10,820 bases of DNA from RGIG8775 sp045121195 (GTDB lineage Bacteria; Bacillota; Clostridia; Oscillospirales; CAG-272), in contig JBGVFO010000024.1 of assembly GCA_045121195.1 (NCBI GenBank), positions 1 to 10,820 of the forward strand. The letters run 5' to 3'. The translations under genes and the position numbers were made by a program. This document shows positions 1 through 6,364 of this stretch, piece by piece (the first letter of the stretch is position 1; the number at the start of each line of letters is the position of its first letter). The notes under the pieces were generated by a model. That model made no database searches. It saw nothing but the letters and a program-made list of their open reading frames with translations, and had not been told where the DNA came from.

Positions 1-792
1 CTTCTTCGCCGTGGTATCACCGTCAAGGAGAGCAGAGGGCGATTGTCCTATCTCACACCCGACCGCACCAAGGCAATCACGGCACGAAAGCTGGGTGACG
101 ATTTTGATAAGACGGCTGTGTTTGCTGTCTTTGTCAGAAACGCAAAACAGGTCAGAACAAAAACACCTCTTGTTCATACCGCACCAACCATGCAGGAACG
201 CATCAATCAACAGAATATCGTTAACCGCATGGTGGACATGGAAGCGGCAAAAGCAAAGGGCAAAGGTTATGAAAATTGGGCAAAGACCCACAATCTCAAA
301 AACGCAAGCCGAGCCTATCTGCTGTATCAAGAAATGGGATTTGATTCACCCGAAGCATTGGCTGCCGCTTGCGATGCCGCCCATACCAAAGTGGATGATA
401 TTCGCACAAAGATGAAATCAGTTGAGGCGGCTATCAAGGAAAAGAAAGAGTTCCGCAACCAAGTAACAAATTACCATAAGACAAGGTATGTGGTTGACGG
501 GCTGAAAGCCTGCAAGAATGAAAAAGCCCGTCAGAAATATCGTGACGAGCATGACAGCGACTTCATTATTCTGAATGCTGCCAAACGCTATTTTGATTCC
601 AAGGGATTAAAGAAGCTGCCGAGCTACAAGGCATTGCAGACAGAAGTGGAACAGCTCATCAAAGAGAAAAATGCTCTTTACAATGAGTACCAAACCGCCA
701 AAGACGAAGCACAGCGGCTTGATACCATTCGCCACAATATCGAGCAGACTTTGGGCGATAGACAGGAGAGAAAACACGAACAGCTACGTTGA
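1..792 (+). CDS. Relaxase / mobilization nuclease, C-terminal part (5' end outside window)
   Basis: The reading frame is open from the first base, so this is the last 263 residues of a longer protein; an internal TTG at 43 is not a convincing start. The beginning resembles the region after the catalytic domain of MOBP-type (VirD2-like) relaxases of Bacillota elements, with the run RRGITVKESRGRLSYLTPDR followed by KLGDDFDKTAVF. The rest is charged and helical and ends in a likely coiled coil (about residues 200-255, rich in E, K and Q). Full-length relaxases of this kind nick the element at oriT and lead the strand into the mating channel. The catalytic Tyr and the His triad would lie upstream of the window and cannot be checked. 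Position beside the recombinase supports the call. The family assignment rests on recognition of sequence style, not on a visible active site. Confidence 0.72.
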   Translation, partial: LLRRGITVKESRGRLSYLTPDRTKAITARKLGDDFDKTAVFAVFVRNAKQVRTKTPLVHTAPTMQERINQQNIVNRMVDMEAAKAKGKGYENWAKTHNLKNASRAYLLYQEMGFDSPEALAAACDAAHTKVDDIRTKMKSVEAAIKEKKEFRNQVTNYHKTRYVVDGLKACKNEKARQKYRDEHDSDFIILNAAKRYFDSKGLKKLPSYKALQTEVEQLIKEKNALYNEYQTAKDEAQRLDTIRHNIEQTLGDRQERKHEQLR

Positions 793-842
793 TTCTTTCC
801 CTTCGATTCATTTCATTCAAAAAACGAGAAAGGATTATTTAT

Positions 843-1055
843 ATGGACGAACAGAAAAGAAGAAACCTTAGATTCAATGAAAACGGAAGCATCGTTGTTC
901 ACAATTATTGTGCGGCAGAGCTTCCTCAAATAACCGTAACGATACAATCCGGTCAGACTACCTATCGTTTTGGTGGACGATATGACGGCACACGCAGTTT
1001 GTCTGCCAAACTCCTTGACCGCATGGCAAATGAAATTGAAAATGAAAAAGTTTAA
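843..1055 (+). CDS. Small TnpW-like element protein, 70 aa
   Basis: A 70-residue protein starting at ATG 843, preceded by GAAAGGA at a usable distance; the frame stays open further upstream, but no ribosome binding site supports an earlier start. After a basic N-terminus (MDEQKRRNLRF), the second half has the pattern TTYRF-GGRYDGT-SLSAKLLDRM. This resembles the short TnpW family (a TTY strand, a short aromatic segment, then a helix with KLLRL), which sits next to recombinases in Tn4451-like and related clostridial elements. Its biochemical role is not established; a helper or regulatory role in recombination is only inferred from location. It lies 50 bases after the relaxase and 92 bases before the recombinase start. 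It could be an unrelated small protein with a similar fold pattern. Confidence 0.6.
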   Translation: MDEQKRRNLRFNENGSIVVHNYCAAELPQITVTIQSGQTTYRFGGRYDGTRSLSAKLLDRMANEIENEKV

Positions 1056-1063
1056 CGAGAAAG

Positions 1064-1092
1064 GTGAAAAATTCATAGATGTGTGATATAAT
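1064..1092 (+). promoter_or_regulatory. Extended -10 promoter for the serine recombinase
   Basis: GTGAAA (1064-1069) and TATAAT (1087-1092) are separated by 17 bases, and TG at 1084-1085 gives an extended -10 (TGATATAAT). Transcription would start near 1099, leaving a leader of about 50 bases before the recombinase ATG at 1148. The site overlaps the first ATG codons (1079, 1091) of the longer open frame, which argues against those codons as starts. Confidence 0.6.
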
Positions 1093-1115
1093 GAATACAA
1101 GCAATCCTGTATTGG

Positions 1116-1163
1116 CAGACTGCCCGCCGATTAAGGAGGAACAAGATATGAATAGGCAGTCTG
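1116..1163 (+). promoter_or_regulatory. Inverted repeat enclosing the recombinase ribosome binding site and start codon
   Basis: CAGACTGCC (1116-1124) is the exact reverse complement of GGCAGTCTG (1155-1163). The 30 bases between hold the Shine-Dalgarno AAGGAGGA and the ATG at 1148. In the mRNA this 9-bp stem would place the start region in a loop. The left arm is also part of a self-palindrome, GGCAGACTGCC (1114-1124). Either a translational control or a protein binding site is possible; neither is shown. Confidence 0.4.
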
Positions 1164-2794
1164 ACAAAATTACAGCAATCTACTGTCGTTTAAGCCGTGA
1201 CGATGAACAGGAAGGTGAGAGCAACTCCATTGTAAATCAAAGAGCCATCCTCAAAAAGTACGCACAAGACCAGAAATTTCGTAATATCGAATTTTTCGTG
1301 GATGACGGGTACTCGGGAGCGAATTTCAACAGACCCGAGTGGAAGCGAATGATCGAACTGGTAGAGAATGACCGGGTTGGTGTTCTTATTGCTAAGGACA
1401 TGAGCCGTATTGGCAGAAACTATTTGGAAGTCGGTTATTATACAGAGCTTCTTTTCCCATCGCACAATGTCCGTTTCATCGCTATCAACAGCGGTGTGGA
1501 CAGCGCAAATCAGCAGGACAATGATTTTACGCCGTTCTTGAATATCATCAACGAGTTTTACGTTAAGGACAGCAGTAAAAAGGTCAAGGCATCCATGAAG
1601 CAAAAAGGCGAGTCGGGCGAATATCTCGCAACGAATCCGCCATACGGCTACATGAAAGACCCCGACAATCCGAAGAAACATTGGATTGTGGACGATGAAG
1701 CCGCAGGCGTTGTTCGCCAAATTTACGCTTTGTGCATGGAGGGCTTCGGTCCCTCACAGATCGCACAAAAGCTGAAAGAGGCAAAGGTCGATTGTCCTAC
1801 TGTTCATTGGGTGAAGATGGGACGAAATGCTCCTGCAAGGACACCGGAAGACCCTTACGATTGGGCACCACGCACTATCTCGGGTATTTTGGAGAAGCAG
1901 GAATACCTCGGTCACATGGTCAACTTCAAGACGCGCAGACAGTCGTACAAGACGAAAAAGAAGCTCGATAATCCGCCGGAGGTATGGAAGATTTTCGAGA
2001 ACACCCATGAAGCGATTATTGACAAAGAGACCTTTGAACGTGTGCAGGAGCTTCGCAAAAACAAACGCAGACCCGCAAGAACAGGCAAGAGCAATATGTT
2101 CTCCGGTATCGTGCGATGCGCTGACTGCGAAGAAAAGCTCTACTACTGCACGAGCAACAGCTTTGAATCTCGTCAAGATCACTTTGTGTGCTCCACTTCC
2201 CGTAAAAGAGGCAAAGAGGTTTGTGACACTCACTTCATCCGTGCGGTGGTACTGGAAGAAGGTACGCTTCAGCACATGAGATTGGTTATCCAATGTATTG
2301 CCGCTTATGAGGAAGAATTTCGCAGAGCGTTGGGTGCGAAAAAGAATGCCGAGGCAAGACGAGAGCTTACCGCCAAGAAGCGAACCTTACAGCGTTCTGA
2401 AACCCGTCTAAACGATTTGGACAGACTTTTCAAGCGCATTTACGAGGATATGGTCAACGGCGTGATCAATGAGACCCGTTTCAAAATGTTGTCCGAGGAC
2501 TACGAAAAAGAACAGGAAGAACTGCGACAGAAGATTGCTACACTCGAAGAAGAAATTCAAAATCACGAAGACCAAGTGGAGAACGTTGATAAGTTCATCC
2601 AACAAGCGAAGAAGTATCTGTATCTGGAAAAGCTGACACCGACCGTCTTGAACGATATGGTCAATGCCGTATATGTTCACGCACCGGACAAGTCAAGCGG
2701 ACACAGAGTGCAGGATGTAGAAATCAGTTATAACTACATCGGTATTCTTCCCGCCAATTTACTCTATGACATTCAAAAGGGAAAAACGGCATGA
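1148..2794 (+). CDS. Large serine recombinase, TndX/TnpX-type integrase/excisionase, 548 aa
   Basis: This enzyme is expected to integrate and excise the element through a covalent phosphoserine intermediate. The N-terminal resolvase domain (about residues 8-155) has YCRLSRDD with Arg14 and catalytic Ser16, then KDMSRIGRN with Arg87 and Arg90. A recombinase domain follows, starting near PPYGYMKDP (about 163), then a zinc-ribbon-like segment (about 316-375) with CADC and further cysteines, a long coiled coil (about 396-482), and a C-terminal tail. Length and domain order fit the TndX/TnpX group of Tn5397 and Tn4451. The start at 1148 was chosen for AAGGAGGAACAAGAT just before it and because the family usually begins shortly before the YCRLS motif; the frame is open back to 1079. 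It is the last gene before the element end and reads toward the junction. The frame is intact and the visible catalytic residues are present, so it is probably active. Confidence 0.95.
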   Translation: MNRQSDKITAIYCRLSRDDEQEGESNSIVNQRAILKKYAQDQKFRNIEFFVDDGYSGANFNRPEWKRMIELVENDRVGVLIAKDMSRIGRNYLEVGYYTELLFPSHNVRFIAINSGVDSANQQDNDFTPFLNIINEFYVKDSSKKVKASMKQKGESGEYLATNPPYGYMKDPDNPKKHWIVDDEAAGVVRQIYALCMEGFGPSQIAQKLKEAKVDCPTVHWVKMGRNAPARTPEDPYDWAPRTISGILEKQEYLGHMVNFKTRRQSYKTKKKLDNPPEVWKIFENTHEAIIDKETFERVQELRKNKRRPARTGKSNMFSGIVRCADCEEKLYYCTSNSFESRQDHFVCSTSRKRGKEVCDTHFIRAVVLEEGTLQHMRLVIQCIAAYEEEFRRALGAKKNAEARRELTAKKRTLQRSETRLNDLDRLFKRIYEDMVNGVINETRFKMLSEDYEKEQEELRQKIATLEEEIQNHEDQVENVDKFIQQAKKYLYLEKLTPTVLNDMVNAVYVHAPDKSSGHRVQDVEISYNYIGILPANLLYDIQKGKTA

Positions 2795-2809
2795 CGAATC
2801 ATGCCGTTT
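2784..2809. terminator. Hairpin overlapping the recombinase stop codon, possible terminator
   Basis: AAACGGCATGA (2784-2794) pairs perfectly with TCATGCCGTTT (2799-2809) around the loop CGAA; the recombinase TGA is inside the left arm. On the plus strand it is followed by a short T stretch and then ACCC. On the minus strand the arm runs into TTTTTCCCTTTT, a better U-tract. It may therefore block transcription entering the element from the chromosome as well as end the recombinase message. Confidence 0.55.
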
Positions 2810-2861
2810 ACCCAAAACTTATTATACTGTCTTATTGGAACACACCCTCGGCGCGCCTTTT

Positions 2862-3752
2862 TTACGCAATAAAATATCCAACAGTCGCCAAAAGCGCCGC
2901 CGCGAGGCGGAGCAGGCGGGAAGCCCCGAAATGCCCCAAGGACGTATCGGCAAGCATATGATGAATGTGCGACCGATCGGGCAGGAAGGGGCTTTTTCCT
3001 TTTGCCAACCGCCGTAGAACGGCGACGGTAATATCGGCAAGAGGGACGGCAAAGATAAGAAACGGTACAAGGAGGGGCGCAGAGCTCGTCATAAGCGAAA
3101 CCGATATCCACGCCAAAGCGAACCCCAAGAAAGTTGAGCCGCAATCCCCCATAAAGATCCGCGCGCCGTTCAGATTGTAGGGGAGAAACCCGATGCAGGC
3201 GCCGCAAAGGGTGAAGGACGCCGCCGCAAGGCTTGGCTGTCCCATTTTCAGAGCCATAAGACCGAGCGCCGCGCCCTCAATGGCGGCGACACCGCCGCAC
3301 AGTCCGTCAAGTCCGTCAATGAAATTGTGGGCGTTGATCAAGGTCACGATCCAAAGAAGGGTCAATGGCAGAGAAAGGGAGCCGAAACGGGAAAGAAGAT
3401 TTCCTCCCAGGGTTGATACGTACGCCGCGCCTATTTGGGCGCCCAGCTTGATCCATGGAGGGAGGGACCAGGTATCGTCAAGCACGCCGACGCAAACGAT
3501 CAGGATCGCGCCTGCCCAACCAAAGAAAAGGGAATAGGAAATATCAAAGCAAAAGATCAAGGTGAACAGGAGCGAAGCAAAAAAGATGGAAACGCCGCCG
3601 AGGCGCGGAATGGGGCGCTTGTGCATACGGCGCGCATCCTTCGGCACGTCGACGGCACCAAGACGGCTTGCCGCGCGGAAATCGAAGGGGGTCAACAGCA
3701 GGGAAACGAGGGCGGTAAGCGTTGTAACAAGCCCGACCGAAAGAATTGCCAT
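2862..3752 (-). CDS. WecA/TagO-type polyprenyl-phosphate GlcNAc-1-phosphate transferase, 296 aa, short at the C-terminus
   Basis: An integral membrane enzyme of the MraY/WecA/TagO family, which moves a sugar-1-phosphate from a UDP-sugar to undecaprenyl phosphate and so starts teichoic acid, O-antigen-like or capsule chains. Family motifs are in order: RRMHKRPIPRLGG (41-53), GVLDDTW with the Asp pair 92-93, NFIDGLDG (143-150), MGDCGS (201-206) and the WecA/TagO-type RSHIHH (260-265). MraY itself has a different late His motif, so TagO/WecA is preferred. About ten hydrophobic helices are visible; family members usually have eleven and are often 330-370 residues, but here the protein stops right after the tenth (VGYFIA). 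The ATG at 3752 was chosen because GGAGGG lies just before it; a GTG four codons earlier would put the start inside the terminator U-tract. The mobile element begins just beyond its stop codon. It sits after trpS, separated by a terminator. Confidence 0.85.
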   Translation of the reverse strand: MAILSVGLVTTLTALVSLLLTPFDFRAASRLGAVDVPKDARRMHKRPIPRLGGVSIFFASLLFTLIFCFDISYSLFFGWAGAILIVCVGVLDDTWSLPPWIKLGAQIGAAYVSTLGGNLLSRFGSLSLPLTLLWIVTLINAHNFIDGLDGLCGGVAAIEGAALGLMALKMGQPSLAAASFTLCGACIGFLPYNLNGARIFMGDCGSTFLGFALAWISVSLMTSSAPLLVPFLIFAVPLADITVAVLRRLAKGKSPFLPDRSHIHHMLADTSLGHFGASRLLRLAAALLATVGYFIA

Positions 3753-3764
3753 AATACCCTCCAC

Positions 3765-3792
3765 AAAAAAAGACGGGCGTTGCCGCCCGTCT
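3765..3792 (-). terminator. Intrinsic terminator after trpS
   Basis: In minus-strand orientation AGACGGGC pairs with GCCCGTCT around the loop GGCAAC (8-bp perfect stem, 3771-3792) and runs into seven Ts. It lies 10 bases after the trpS stop codon and 12 bases before the start codon of the TagO-like gene. Confidence 0.9.
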
Positions 3793-3802
3793 ATGTAAGG
3801 TG

Positions 3803-4798
3803 TCAGACCACGAAGCCGATCTTGCGCTTGACCTTGGAAAGGGTCTTGCGCGCGTAGTAGGATGCCTCCTCGGCACCCTTTTTCATGACGCTCTCAAGAT
3901 AGGCCTTGTCAGCGAGAAGCTCGTGGAATCTCTGCTGAACGGGTGCCAGCGCGTCCGCGCAAGCCTCACCGACTGCCATCTTGAATTCGCCGTAGCCGCG
4001 TCCCTCAAACTCGCGCTCGATCTCCTCAAAGCTCTTTCCCGTATAGCAGGAATAGATGGTCATGAGGTTGTTGATGCCGTGCTTTTCGGGGGCGAACTTC
4101 ACACAGGTATCCGAATCGGTGACGGCGCGCTTGAATTTCCTTATTATTGTGTCACGGTCGTCAAGGATGTATACCACGGCGTTGGGATTTTCGTCCGATT
4201 TGCTCATTTTCTTGGTGGGGTCGTTTAAGGACATGATCTTCATGCCGCTCTTGGAGATGACAGGCTCGGGGAGGGTGAAGGTGTCGGGGAAGATCTGGTT
4301 GAAGCGGGTCGCAATGTCGCGGCAAAGCTCCACGTGCTGCTTCTGATCGATACCCACGGGAACCACGTCGGTCTGATACAGAAGGATATCCGACGCCATC
4401 AGAACGGGATAGGTAAACAGACCCGCGTTGATGTTGTCGGCGTGCTTGCGGCTCTTGTCCTTGAACTGGGTCATACGGGAAAGCTCACCGAACATGGTGT
4501 AGCAGTTGAGGAGCCATGCAAGCTCGGTGTGAGCGGGAACGTGGGATTGCACGTAGAGGGTATTCTTTTCGGGATCAAGACCGCACGCCATATAGAGCGC
4601 AAGGGTCTCGTAGGTTCTGCGGCGAAGCTCGGCGGGGACCTGGCGCACCGTAATGGCGTGCTGGTCTACCACGCAGTAAAAGCATTTATATTCGTCGGAA
4701 AATGCCGAGAAATTTTTGATTGCGCCGAGATAGTTACCAATGGTCAGATTTCCACTGGGCTGAACGCCGGAGAAAGAGATCTTCTGATCGTTAATCAT
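3803..4798 (-). CDS. trpS: Tryptophanyl-tRNA synthetase, 331 aa
   Basis: A class I aminoacyl-tRNA synthetase that charges tRNA-Trp in the cytoplasm. The N-terminus has FSGVQPSGNLTIGNYLGA, with TIGN (19-22) as the HIGH-equivalent typical of bacterial TrpRS. VLMASDILLY with Asp137 matches the tryptophan-recognition segment, VPVGIDQKQHVEL follows, and KMSKS is at 197-201. The length of 331 residues is normal for bacterial TrpRS. The start ATG has AAGGAA before it and lies 21 bases after the aminotransferase stop codon, so the two genes are cotranscribed. Control is by the upstream T-box leader with a tryptophan specifier, and a strong terminator follows. No unusual features are seen in the protein. 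Confidence 0.98.
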   Translation of the reverse strand: MINDQKISFSGVQPSGNLTIGNYLGAIKNFSAFSDEYKCFYCVVDQHAITVRQVPAELRRRTYETLALYMACGLDPEKNTLYVQSHVPAHTELAWLLNCYTMFGELSRMTQFKDKSRKHADNINAGLFTYPVLMASDILLYQTDVVPVGIDQKQHVELCRDIATRFNQIFPDTFTLPEPVISKSGMKIMSLNDPTKKMSKSDENPNAVVYILDDRDTIIRKFKRAVTDSDTCVKFAPEKHGINNLMTIYSCYTGKSFEEIEREFEGRGYGEFKMAVGEACADALAPVQQRFHELLADKAYLESVMKKGAEEASYYARKTLSKVKRKIGFVV

Positions 4799-4819
4799 AT
4801 CGGTTTTCCTTTCTTAATC

Positions 4820-6019
4820 TTATTTCTTCATGGCGAGGAATTCGCGGGCGGCGGCGCCGAGGGCGGCAACACCCGAAACGATCTGCTCGTCGGAGGGGGT
4901 GGAGTAGTTGAGGCGGAAGGAATTGGAGGGGGCGGACGCGTCACAGTTGAAGGTGGCACCGGGGACGACCGCGATCTTGCGCGCGATAGCAAACTTGGCG
5001 AACTCGCCCGAATCCAAGCCCTCGGGAAGGGTACACCAGATGAACAGACCGCCCTCGGGACGGGTGTAGGTGATCTCCTTCGGCATCTCGCGGTCAAGGC
5101 AATCCAGCATCAGACCGCATTTGTGGCGGTAGATGGCGCGGATCTTTTCCACGTGACCGTCGAGGTCACACTCGGTCATATATTTGTAGCAAAGAAGCTG
5201 GAACAGCATATTGGTGTGAACGTCCTCGCACTGCTTGGCTACCACCATCTTCTGTACGATAGTCTCGGGGCCGACGATGAAGCCCACGCGCATGCCCGCT
5301 GAGAGGATCTTGGAGAAGGAGGAGCAGTAAACCACGATGCCGTCCTCGTCAAAGCTCTTGATGGGCGGAACCTCCTCGCCGGCAAAGCGAAGCTCGCCGT
5401 AGGGGTTATCCTCGAGGATGATGATGCCGTTTTTCTTGGCGATCTCATAGATGGCGCGGCGGCGCTCAAGCGTCGTGGTGGAGCCGCGAGGATTCTGGAA
5501 GGTGGGAATGACGTAAAGAAGCTTAACGTTCGGCGTCTTCGCGATCAAGTCCTCGAGGGCGTCGGGCAGAATGCCGTCCTCGTCCATAGGGACGCCGACC
5601 GTCTTGGCGCCACAAGCGCGGAAAGCGTTGAGAGCGCCGATAAAGCTGGGATTTTCGCAAAGCACCACGTCGCCGGGATTGCAAAGCACGCGACAACAAA
5701 GCTCAAGACCCTGCTGACCGCCCGAGGTGACGATGGTGGTATCAAAATCGCGACCGATGCCGAACTTCTCTTTCTGGCGAGCGGCGATGGCTTCGCGGAA
5801 GGCGGGATAGCCCTCGGAAATGCCGTACTGAAGTGCCATGATAGAGCTGCTCGCAAACACGTCTGCGGTAAGACGGGCAAGCTCCTCAACGGGGAAGGAT
5901 TCGGGCGCGGGATTGCCCGCGGCAAAGGAAATGATGGTAGGATCCGTCAGACTTTTGAAGATCTCACGGATGGCTGACGGTTGCAGCCTGCTGAAGCTGT
6001 CGGAAAAGGTATATTCCAT
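4820..6019 (-). CDS. PLP-dependent aminotransferase (class I/II, aromatic/2-aminoadipate type), 399 aa
   Basis: A fold-type I PLP enzyme that swaps amino groups between an amino acid and a 2-oxo acid. Visible family marks are ISFAAGNPAPESFP near the N-terminus, QYGISEGYPAFREAI (64-78), SGGQQGLEL, PTFQNPRGS with Asn177, ILEDNPYGELR with Asp204 (pairs with the PLP ring nitrogen), SSFSKILSAGMRVGF with Lys237 (Schiff base), and FRLNYS with Arg369 (substrate carboxylate). This style fits the 2-aminoadipate/aromatic aminotransferase (LysN/Aro8-like) and MocR-domain group; there is no GntR DNA-binding domain. The start at 6019 is set by AGGAG 7 bases upstream; the frame is open further back, but that part lies inside the T-box leader. 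Being first in a Trp T-box operon with trpS, it more likely acts on aromatic acids (for example tryptophan/indole-3-pyruvate) than on aminoadipate; this is inference. Confidence 0.9.
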   Translation of the reverse strand: MEYTFSDSFSRLQPSAIREIFKSLTDPTIISFAAGNPAPESFPVEELARLTADVFASSSIMALQYGISEGYPAFREAIAARQKEKFGIGRDFDTTIVTSGGQQGLELCCRVLCNPGDVVLCENPSFIGALNAFRACGAKTVGVPMDEDGILPDALEDLIAKTPNVKLLYVIPTFQNPRGSTTTLERRRAIYEIAKKNGIIILEDNPYGELRFAGEEVPPIKSFDEDGIVVYCSSFSKILSAGMRVGFIVGPETIVQKMVVAKQCEDVHTNMLFQLLCYKYMTECDLDGHVEKIRAIYRHKCGLMLDCLDREMPKEITYTRPEGGLFIWCTLPEGLDSGEFAKFAIARKIAVVPGATFNCDASAPSNSFRLNYSTPSDEQIVSGVAALGAAAREFLAMKK

Positions 6020-6044
6020 AATGTTTCTCCTTTCGGATATAGGT

Positions 6045-6081
6045 AAAAATAAAAGTCCTGTCCCAAAATAAGGGACAGGAC
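6045..6081 (-). terminator. T-box leader terminator
   Basis: In minus-strand orientation GTCCTGTCCC (6081-6072) pairs perfectly with GGGACAGGAC (6064-6055) around a 7-base loop, followed by TTTTATTTTT (6054-6045). This is the default off state of the leader. The 5' arm also supplies the CCTGTCCC needed to pair with the T-box motif in the antiterminator. Confidence 0.95.
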
Positions 6082-6314
6082 AGAGTTCCTGCGGTACCAC
6101 CCAAATTGACACAAGCGTGTCCACTTTACGTGCACGAAATGCACTGCGCGGGTAACGGTCGCGCTCCCGTCGGTTGCTACTTGCCCAAAGGCTTTCGACC
6201 GCCCTCATAAGTCCATTCATCATCAATCGGGTACTGCACTCACACCAACGGCAGCTCTCTTGGAAGCATCATGATGACTACTATTCTTAATCATAGGTTT
6301 TCGGGGTATTCAAC
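6045..6314 (-). promoter_or_regulatory. T-box riboswitch leader, tryptophan (UGG) specifier
   Basis: A tRNA-sensing leader that allows transcription into the aminotransferase-trpS operon when uncharged tRNA-Trp binds. In minus-strand orientation it shows AGAGAG (about 6260-6255) and GGTGTGAG of Stem I. The specifier segment GAATGGACTTATGAG follows, with TGG at 6215-6213 between the usual GAA and A...TGAG flanks. Next come a hairpin GTGCA-TTTCG-TGCAC and the T-box motif GGGTGGTACCGCAGG (6102-6088), which holds the TGG that pairs with tRNA NCCA ends. The terminator completes the leader. The UGG reading agrees with trpS being in the operon. Confidence 0.95.
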
Positions 6315-6320
6315 GTTAGT

Positions 6321-6350
6321 ATTATAATACCAAACGCCACAGTTTGTCAA
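6321..6350 (-). promoter_or_regulatory. Promoter of the T-box / aminotransferase-trpS operon
   Basis: On the minus strand TTGACA (6350-6345) and TATAAT (6326-6321) are both consensus, 18 bases apart. Transcription should start near 6314. The -35 lies only 14 bases after the potD stop codon, and the -10 is inside a 12-bp perfect palindrome, GTATTATAATAC (6319-6330). Confidence 0.9.
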
Positions 6351-6364
6351 TAGCTTTTTGAAAT

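Larger units (their letters stand above)
1..2850 (+). mobile_element. Right end of an integrated conjugative/mobilizable element (TndX/TnpX-type recombinase)
   Basis: Three plus-strand genes in the order relaxase C-terminus, TnpW-like small protein, large serine recombinase form the typical terminal module of clostridial conjugative or mobilizable elements that use a TndX/TnpX-type recombinase. The block is visibly more AT-rich than the minus-strand genes to its right. The right boundary is placed only roughly, between the recombinase terminator hairpin (ends 2809) and the stop codon of the TagO-like gene (2862). The left end, and any conjugation or cargo genes, lie outside the window. Whether the element still moves cannot be judged here, but recombinase and relaxase frames are unbroken. 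Confidence 0.8.

Noticed and set aside
1079..1147. Longer recombinase starting at 1079 or 1091
   Set aside because: These codons overlap the -10 promoter element and lack ribosome binding sites. The ATG at 1148 has a near-perfect one.
1754..2293. Minus-strand frame of 179 codons inside the recombinase gene
   Set aside because: It is antisense to a complete recombinase with family motifs and has no recognisable domain or start signal.
3753..3764. GTG start four codons upstream for the TagO-like protein
   Set aside because: The GTG directly follows the terminator U-tract and has no ribosome binding site, whereas GGAGGG is well placed for the ATG at 3752.
4334..5302. Long plus-strand open frame of 322 codons over trpS and the aminotransferase
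   Set aside because: It is antisense to two well-supported genes with intact catalytic motifs. Its glycine/valine-rich, low-complexity product has no recognisable domain and reflects codon bias of the real genes.
6207..6209. UAU (Tyr) as the T-box specifier
   Set aside because: UAU is out of place relative to the GAA...A...UGAG flanks of the specifier loop. UGG at 6215-6213 fits these and agrees with trpS in the operon.
6020..6226. N-terminal extension of the aminotransferase by 69 codons
   Set aside because: The extension lies inside the T-box leader and crosses its terminator and T-box motif. A good AGGAG precedes the ATG at 6019.
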